Shown here piece after piece: positions 58,727-64,000 of a stretch of DNA of 64,000 bases. The position numbers and the translations under genes are program-made. The stretch is from Oreohelix idahoensis (Eukaryota > Mollusca > Gastropoda > Stylommatophora > Oreohelicidae): the NCBI GenBank assembly GCA_024509875.1, contig JAMPIV010021222.1, positions 124,001 to 188,000 on the forward strand, read 5' to 3'. The notes under the pieces are model-generated. The model worked only from the letters and a program-made list of their open reading frames with translations, did no database searches and was not told where the DNA came from. Position 1 is the first letter of the stretch. Every line of letters starts with the position of its first letter.

Positions 58727-58827
58727 CTTGCATCCAAAATACTCTGGTCTATGTCATCCAGGGAGTTACTGTGGGCCATACGTAGGGAGCCAAAGAAAGC
58801 TTGCTTACGCTTTTTTATCTTCTCACA
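58727..58827 (-). CDS. STIM: STIM exon X: central SOAR/CAD segment (101 bp, phase 0-2)
   Basis: Acceptor TTTTATTTTCAG, donor GCAAG|GTAAGT. The only open frame is phase 0: CEKIKKRKQAFFGSLRMAHS, then NSLDDIDQSILDA plus two bases. This matches human STIM1 from about residue 380 to 416: the polybasic KIKKxK that contacts Orai, the FFG-S turn, and AHS-SLDD-D--IL. The position equivalent to human STIM1 Phe394 is Leu here, as in human STIM2. The upstream SOAR1 helix and CC1 must be on exons beyond the LINE and Ty3-type elements to the right. Confidence 0.94.
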
Positions 58828-58892
58828 CTGAAAATAAAAAACAGAATGGTATTTATAATCATTTACAATTTGCTCTTTTATCCCACATCATC

Positions 58893-60180
58893 TTCTATGG
58901 TCCTTAGCCGCCGACTGTCAAAGCAGTCAGTGGCCATCTCGCCTGGTGGCGTCTTGTAGCGCAGCAACAAACCGCTTCCACTTTACTTGGACGGAGGTCA
59001 TCTTTTGTGCAGTGCTCCAGCTCTAGTCCATTCTTTGCATCTTGGCCTCCACAGTTCTCTGCCAAGTTGTTTTTGGTTGGCTTCTTTTCACATTTCCTTC
59101 AGGGGTCCACAGCAAAGCTGTTTTTGTGATGGCATTGGGGTCCCTTCTGAGAATGTGGCCAACCCAACTCCAGTGCCTGCCAGCTATGATGGTGTGCATG
59201 TCCTCTTGGTTGCTTCGAGTAAGCAGTTATTTGTTGGTGATGGTATTTGGCCAAAAGATCAGGAGAATTTTCCTTAGGCAGACTGTGCAGAAAGAAGACA
59301 ATTTTGACATTTCCTTCTGTTACTCTCCAGCATTCCACACCACAGAGAAGCACAGAAAGTACACAGCTCTCATATAATCTTCATTTTATGCTTGTGCTTA
59401 CTGAGAGGACTTCCAGATGTTGTTTAGACTAGCAAAGACTGTTCTTGCTTTATTCATTCTGTTGTTGATGTCTTTGCTTGTTCTGCCATCTGGTGTTACT
59501 ATGCATCTTAGGTATTTAAATGTGTCTGTCTGTTCTAGCTTCTAGTTCCTTATTGCTATGGGCTTAGGATTGCCTACATTGAGTATCATGACTTCTGTTT
59601 TCTCTTGACTGATGTTCAGATCCACCTGCTGGCTATACTTATTCAGTCTATGTTTTTTCTTGGAAGTGTTGACGTGAATGTGCGAGTAGTGCAACGTCAT
59701 CTGCACATTCCAGATCTTCCAGTGTAGAAAACGTTGTCCATCTAATTCCTCTTGGACTACCATCTGTTGTCTCGCGCATCACTCAGTCTATGACTGTCAA
59801 AAATAAAGTTGTTGATAAGAGGCATCCCTGTTGTACTCCTGTCTTCACCTCAAAAGTTAGGTTGCTCTGCCAAACACTATATGTAAAGTTAGCATAGAGG
59901 CTTTTTTATGATGGAAACAATGCAGCTGGGAATTCCATAAGCCCTCAGTATTATCAATAGGCTGTCCCTGTGTATGCTGTCGAAAGCATTTTCAAAATCA
60001 ACAAAGTTAATGTATAGCATCTCTGCAATTCTGAGCACTGGTCTATAATGTTCCTGGGGGTGAATATATGACCTGCTGTTACAAGGTGGTTTGCTCTGAA
60101 CAATGTTCCATGTGATATGAATAAAACAACTATAAATTTCTGGCCATTGTTTTTTCTTTGATATGTTAGTTAGCATCGTG
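58893..60180 (-). mobile_element. LINE G, decayed RT and 3' end
   Basis: On the minus strand: FVDFENAFDSIHR, then ILRAYGIPS (RT motif A region, 60176-59889), then NISQEKTEVMILNVGNPKPI (59763-59542), then tail segments with KWKRFVAALQDATRRDGH near 58960. The 3' end GGCCACTGACTGCTTTGACA, then GGCTAAGGACC, matches the 204-bp insertion at 11959. Motif C lies between frames near 59690 and is damaged. It sits only about 65 bp upstream of the STIM exon X acceptor. Confidence 0.82.
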
Positions 60181-61790
60181 CCTTCGATGGAAGATTAAGC
60201 GAATGCGGGGGTGGAAGATTCCGAACAAATTGAACCTTGGAATACGAAATAGGAACAGAACATAAGTCCTTATAAGTCATGCATAAATTAATCAATAACG
60301 TAGACTGCTGGTTTACGTGTCAATGTCCGTTTAAGGATACAATGCAGTATTGTCGTCAGAACATCACAGCTATATGCACGAGCAGATAGACATGGCTACC
60401 TGCCGACAGTGAGACTGCGAGTCTGAATATTTCATATGAATTTGACGATTATTCTTCTCCTTCTGAGAATTCTAGTTAAATACTAACCTCCATAAATTTC
60501 CCTCTCATATAGAGTTCTAGGACTGACCCTGGTCCATCAAAAAATGCATATATATGGCTATATCATGCCATTGAATTGGAAGGTTAGAAAAACGCAGCTA
60601 TTCAGCTTGGCGGTCAAGTAACAAAGGGTAGCGTTTCTTAGTTACCGACTGTGACCCAAACAACGCTATACACGTCATAATCGATCGTGTATGGAGCGTT
60701 CAATAATTGAAACATCTATCGCAATATATTAAATGCCTTAACCTTTACAATTGCACGTCTGATAACCTTTAGCAGACGGCGTTAATATCATATACCGTAA
60801 CAATTCCCTGTACACCGGGGAAAAAAAAAAATCGATAGATTTTTTTTCAAGATCTATCCGACTTAACAATTTTTCAAAAAAAAAATTTAACACAATTGTG
60901 ACATATGGCCGACGATGTTCTGAGTAGAACCGTGTCGCGGTCATGTCAACTAACTATTTGTCATAGTCATCTAACATTAATCACTTTATATATCAATATT
61001 ATACATATTATTATATATCAACTAAATAAAATGTCCAATGTTAATAGTGAATGATAGAATTAAATTAAAGTAAGGTCTGTCGTATTAGTATGTCATATAG
61101 GAATTAATTTAACTAATTAACATTAAATTAATTAATTAAACTAAGAGTTAAATTATTAAGGTTCTAATGTAACGCGATGTTATGAGAGAAGAAAAGACAA
61201 AATAAGTGAGAAGAAATAGAAAGAAATTTGAATATAAGTTTAACTTAATTGTGTGTGTTAAGTGTTAGTGAATAATAACTATCTAATTTAACTAACTAAA
61301 TAACGTATAGGTACATTAAAAAAAAATATTAATCTAATACTTGTGTGAGATTTATTTTCTCTTTTCATAATTTCTTCTTTTTATATTTCGTTCTCTTTTT
61401 TTGTTCCTTCATTTCATTTTTTTTCTCACATTTCATTTTATTGATAATAATTCAATTAAGAAGTTAAGTTAACTAATTAATTAGTATAGGATATGATGAT
61501 CCATCCGTAGTCTTGATCCTGATGAATTCTTTTAGGCAAAAATGTTCAAACGTTTACGTTGGAAAGAAATGTCATTTATCCCAGCATCCAAGAATTAAGT
61601 GCACATCGGATAATAAGTTCGACTTGTCGTCAGCTATTGTTCCATGATTGTTCAACGAATATTCATATATCGTGTATGGACGTTAGACGAAGTTCCAATG
61701 TCAACATGTATACCCCGATTGTCTTTTAGTTCAATTCTGTGATGCATACAGTGTTTATAAAGTTTAAATTGAAGGCAAGGTTAGTTCCCT
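60181..61790. other. AT-rich stretch, possibly the 3' non-coding part of the Ty3-type element
   Basis: Very AT-rich with many TTAATTAA-like strings at 61000-61480. There is no reading frame and I found no pair of long terminal repeats inside the window. Confidence 0.4.
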
Positions 61791-61824
61791 TATAGTTGAT
61801 ATGTTTTAGGAATGTTAATGTTGA

Positions 61825-63500
61825 TTATTCGTCGTCAATAGGATTACGTGACAACGCATCCGCCACAATGTTTTCAGTGCCAGGAATATGTTCAATGGAG
61901 AATTCAAATGGCTGTAGGATGATTGCATATCTGGCGAGTTTCTGGCTTTTATGGTTTGATCGACGCAAGGATGCTACAGCACGTTGGTCCGTCTGTATGG
62001 TGAAGGGAGCACCAAGCAGGAACTTTTCGAGTTTAGTTATTGCCCATATCACGGATAACAGTTCCTTGTCAACTGTTGAATACTTTGTTTCTGCAGGCTT
62101 TAGCTTTCTTGAAATGTATAAGGTAGGATGTAGAATGCCATCATGGTTCTGGAGCAGGCATGCACCAATGCCGTAGTTACTAGCATCTGTTCGTAAGAAA
62201 AATCTTTTGGAAGCATCGGGAAGTCTTAAAATTGGTTCATGCGAGAACAAATTTATAATTTTGTTGAAAGTTTCATTGCATGTACCAGTCCATGTCACCT
62301 TCACCGGCATGTCTTTTTTTAACAATGAAGACAATACAGCCGTGATGGATGACAAGTTTGGTATGAATCTACTGTAATATTGAACAAGTCCTAACAAACT
62401 CCTGACCTGTTTCTTCGTCTGAGGAACTGCTATGTTTAGAATTTTGGAGACTGTACTAGGTAACGTTCGGATATATCCCGACCCAATGATATGTCCCAAA
62501 AAGGTTATCTCATTACACGCGATTTGCACCTTTGTAGGTTTAGCAGTTAGATGATAATTCCTTAGAGTGTCGAAAACATATCTAAGTCCCGAAACATGTT
62601 CCTCAAACGACGAACTAAACAAGCATATGTCGTCAATATATGTAATAACGTCTGGTCTACCTGATAAAATTTGTCGCATCAGGCGAATGAAGGTAGCTGG
62701 CGCATTAACAAGCCCAAAAGGCATCACATTCCACTGGTATAGACCTTGTGGAGTGGAAAATGCGGTGTAGTACTTAGCCTTTTCGGTCAGTGGTATCTGC
62801 CAATAACCTTTAGTTAAGTCTATCTTACTAAATATAGTTGCGTTGGATAGACGTGGCAGTAAGTCGTCGATAAGTGGATGTGGTTCGCTGTCAACTATAG
62901 TCTTAGCATTTAATTTTCTATAATCAACACATAGTCTGATGTTATTGTCCTTCTTCCGGACAATCACTAATGGAGAAGAGAATGGCGAATTACTAGTCTC
63001 AATGATTCCCAGAGACAACATCTGTTCAAGTTCCTTAGTAGTTTTAGCAAGGAAATGTAAAGGAACAGAATAGGGATGTACACGAATAGGTGTATCATCA
63101 TTGAGAGTAATGTCATGACTGATAGCCGATGTGCGACCCGGGACGTCGGTCAATACATCTGGATAAGATTGTAATAGATTAGCAATCTGTAGACGCTGTT
63201 GCGGTGTAACCGTTGAAGAGATGGTTACATCCCGCCAAGATTCAGTAGGTTGAACTACTGGTACCGGTAACGGTAACTGTACCTCAGGAAAAGAAGATTC
63301 TTCTTCCTGGATGACAGATAAGTTAGAATAATAACAAGTAGATACTGTGTTGTCATCTAGTTCATGAAAAATTGACTGTAAGTGTTCAGGACGTGTATGA
63401 AATTGCTTGAGCATGTTAATATGAAATATCTTTTTGTGTCCCTTGATATCTAAGACGTATAAGAATAAATGACCAATAAGGAAAAGAAATGATGACTGAC
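61825..63500 (-). mobile_element. Ty3/Gypsy-type element: RT and RNase H, preceded by an integrase-tail-like stretch
   Basis: A frame of 529 codons after the first ATG (63414) holds RT (LCVDYRKLN 161-169, SKIDLTKGYWQIPL with Asp199, PFGLVNAPATF 232-242, YIDD 259-262) and RNase H (RTDASNYGIGACL with Asp410, Glu451, Asp476, DALSRN with Asp519). It stops nine codons after the last Asp. All catalytic residues are present. The frame is open upstream of the ATG for about 30 codons: YVLDIKGHKKIFHINMLKQF. This resembles the end of a Ty3-type integrase (GPY/F region, H-N-LK). No integrase follows RNase H. That order, integrase before RT, is known from Gmr1-like elements; here most of the integrase would be deleted. 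No protease is seen. Confidence 0.85.
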
Positions 63501-63559
63501 TAGAGCTGAGTCATCAAGAAATAAGACAAAAGGGTGAGCGTACACCATTATCTGCGTGG

Positions 63560-64000
63560 CGCAGAATCAGGTACTAATTGTAACTTTAGATAACGGTGAT
63601 GAAAATAAACACCATTATCACGCTCGATTACCCAACGAGCGTCTCGATTGTTACGAAATGTAACCATCGCCTGTCTATTCTGCCCATTGCATGATGGCAG
63701 AAGACGAACAAACTTAACGTTTGCTGTATATCATCAAAAAAACTTTCTAAGTGCCTGCCAGGTAGTATCCTGCGGCAGATTTCGCACTAACACTGTGCGA
63801 GAATACGCACTTTTCCCAATATATGTAGTATCATTGTCACGAAATAGTGGACAATGATGATATGTATTCTTTGTCAAAGAATTAACCTTCCCTTTCAACA
63901 CCGACATTGTCTTTCTGTTGGATGTCGTATCATCCTGACTGGACAGAGGATGATACCTATCATCACCAAAGGTATTAAGTTTCCTACATGTCGTAGACAT
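63560..64000 (-). mobile_element. RRM-like reading frame upstream of the Ty3-type pol, possibly its first ORF (partial)
   Basis: The minus-strand frame from the window edge reads YSRTVLVRNLPQDTTWQALR then KFF and a stop. One base shift and a few codons later it continues FVRLLPSCNGQNRQAMVTFR, then DARWVIERDNGVYFHH. TVLVRNLP fits RNP2 and QAMVTF fits the second half of RNP1 of an RNA-recognition motif, with plausible spacing. Ahead of it is a Ser/Thr/Lys-rich stretch. It could be the element's gag-like ORF or a captured host domain. The frame may begin outside the window. Frame-broken, so not functional as it stands. Confidence 0.45.

Larger units (their letters stand above)
4057..58827 (-). 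other. STIM: STIM gene, 3' half (overview of exons and introns)
   Basis: STIM is a single-pass ER membrane protein that senses luminal calcium and, after store depletion, opens Orai channels through its cytosolic SOAR/CAD domain. In transcript order the window shows exon X (58727-58827), exon Z (56882-57024), exon Y (50303-50374), a candidate exon (37707-37775) and four paralogous exons (33458-33580, 21266-21385, 10217-10336, 4057-4179). Phases agree: X ends in phase 2, Z starts in phase 2 and ends in phase 1, and Y and all later exons are phase 1-1. Identification rests on continuous similarity of X, Z and Y to vertebrate STIM1/STIM2 (polybasic KIKK, SLDD, RLHRW and EILCGF motifs in the right order and spacing). 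Luminal and CC1 exons are not seen and should lie beyond 64000; the stop codon is not seen and should lie left of 4057. Confidence 0.9.

Overview
The window is animal nuclear DNA: AT-rich, full of tandem repeats and transposable elements, with the widely spaced small exons of one recognisable host gene. The retroelement mix (several apurinic-endonuclease LINEs, RNase H LINEs, tRNA-type SINEs, mariner, hAT- and piggyBac-like MITEs, a Ty3-type element) fits an invertebrate, and I would guess a mollusc. That placement is inference only.

Host gene. The minus strand carries the 3' half of a STIM gene (stromal interaction molecule, the ER calcium sensor that opens Orai channels). Two exons (58727-58827 and 56882-57024) encode the second half of the Orai-activating SOAR/CAD domain. 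A third (50303-50374) encodes the acidic segment after SOAR. Intron phases match across all three junctions (0, 2/2, 1/1). Further downstream on the same strand are four paralogous copies of one 120/123-bp exon (33458-33580, 21266-21385, 10217-10336, 4057-4179). Each is phase 1-1, preceded by a pyrimidine-rich stretch and AG, and followed by a GC-type donor. Differences between copies are mostly synonymous, or whole codons. I read them as a tandem array of alternative exons, possibly mutually exclusive, for the STIM cytosolic tail. A 69-bp phase 1-1 candidate exon lies at 37707-37775. Upstream STIM exons (EF-hand, SAM, membrane segment, CC1) must lie beyond 64000 or be unrecognised, and the gene's 3' end lies left of position 1.

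Everything else is intron filling. Region 1-11 kb: minisatellites, LINE scraps, two SINE families and three MITE-like elements. Region 11.15-17.42 kb: a LINE (B) inserted into a minisatellite and itself hit by three later insertions (A, C and a 204-bp LINE tail), most with readable target-site duplications. Region 17.4-27.1 kb: long minisatellites, a 1.68-kb TIR element and a 1.75-kb array of a 25-bp unit that grew out of LINE coding sequence. Region 27.3-32.3 kb: a nearly full-length LINE (E) inserted into a dispersed repeat whose unoccupied relative is at 21.6 kb. Region 35.25-36.6 kb: a complete but dead mariner. Region 44.6-48.6 kb: a second nearly full-length LINE (F), inside a 31-bp minisatellite. 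Region 50-57 kb: an unclassified 1.2-kb segment, minisatellites, LINE H and a 3'-truncated mariner. Region 57.4-64 kb: an RNase H LINE fragment split by a SINE, LINE G, and a Ty3-type element whose reading frame runs from an integrase-tail-like segment into RT and RNase H, with an RRM-like reading frame further upstream.

Minisatellites fill roughly one sixth of the window. The host exons make up about 0.9 kb.
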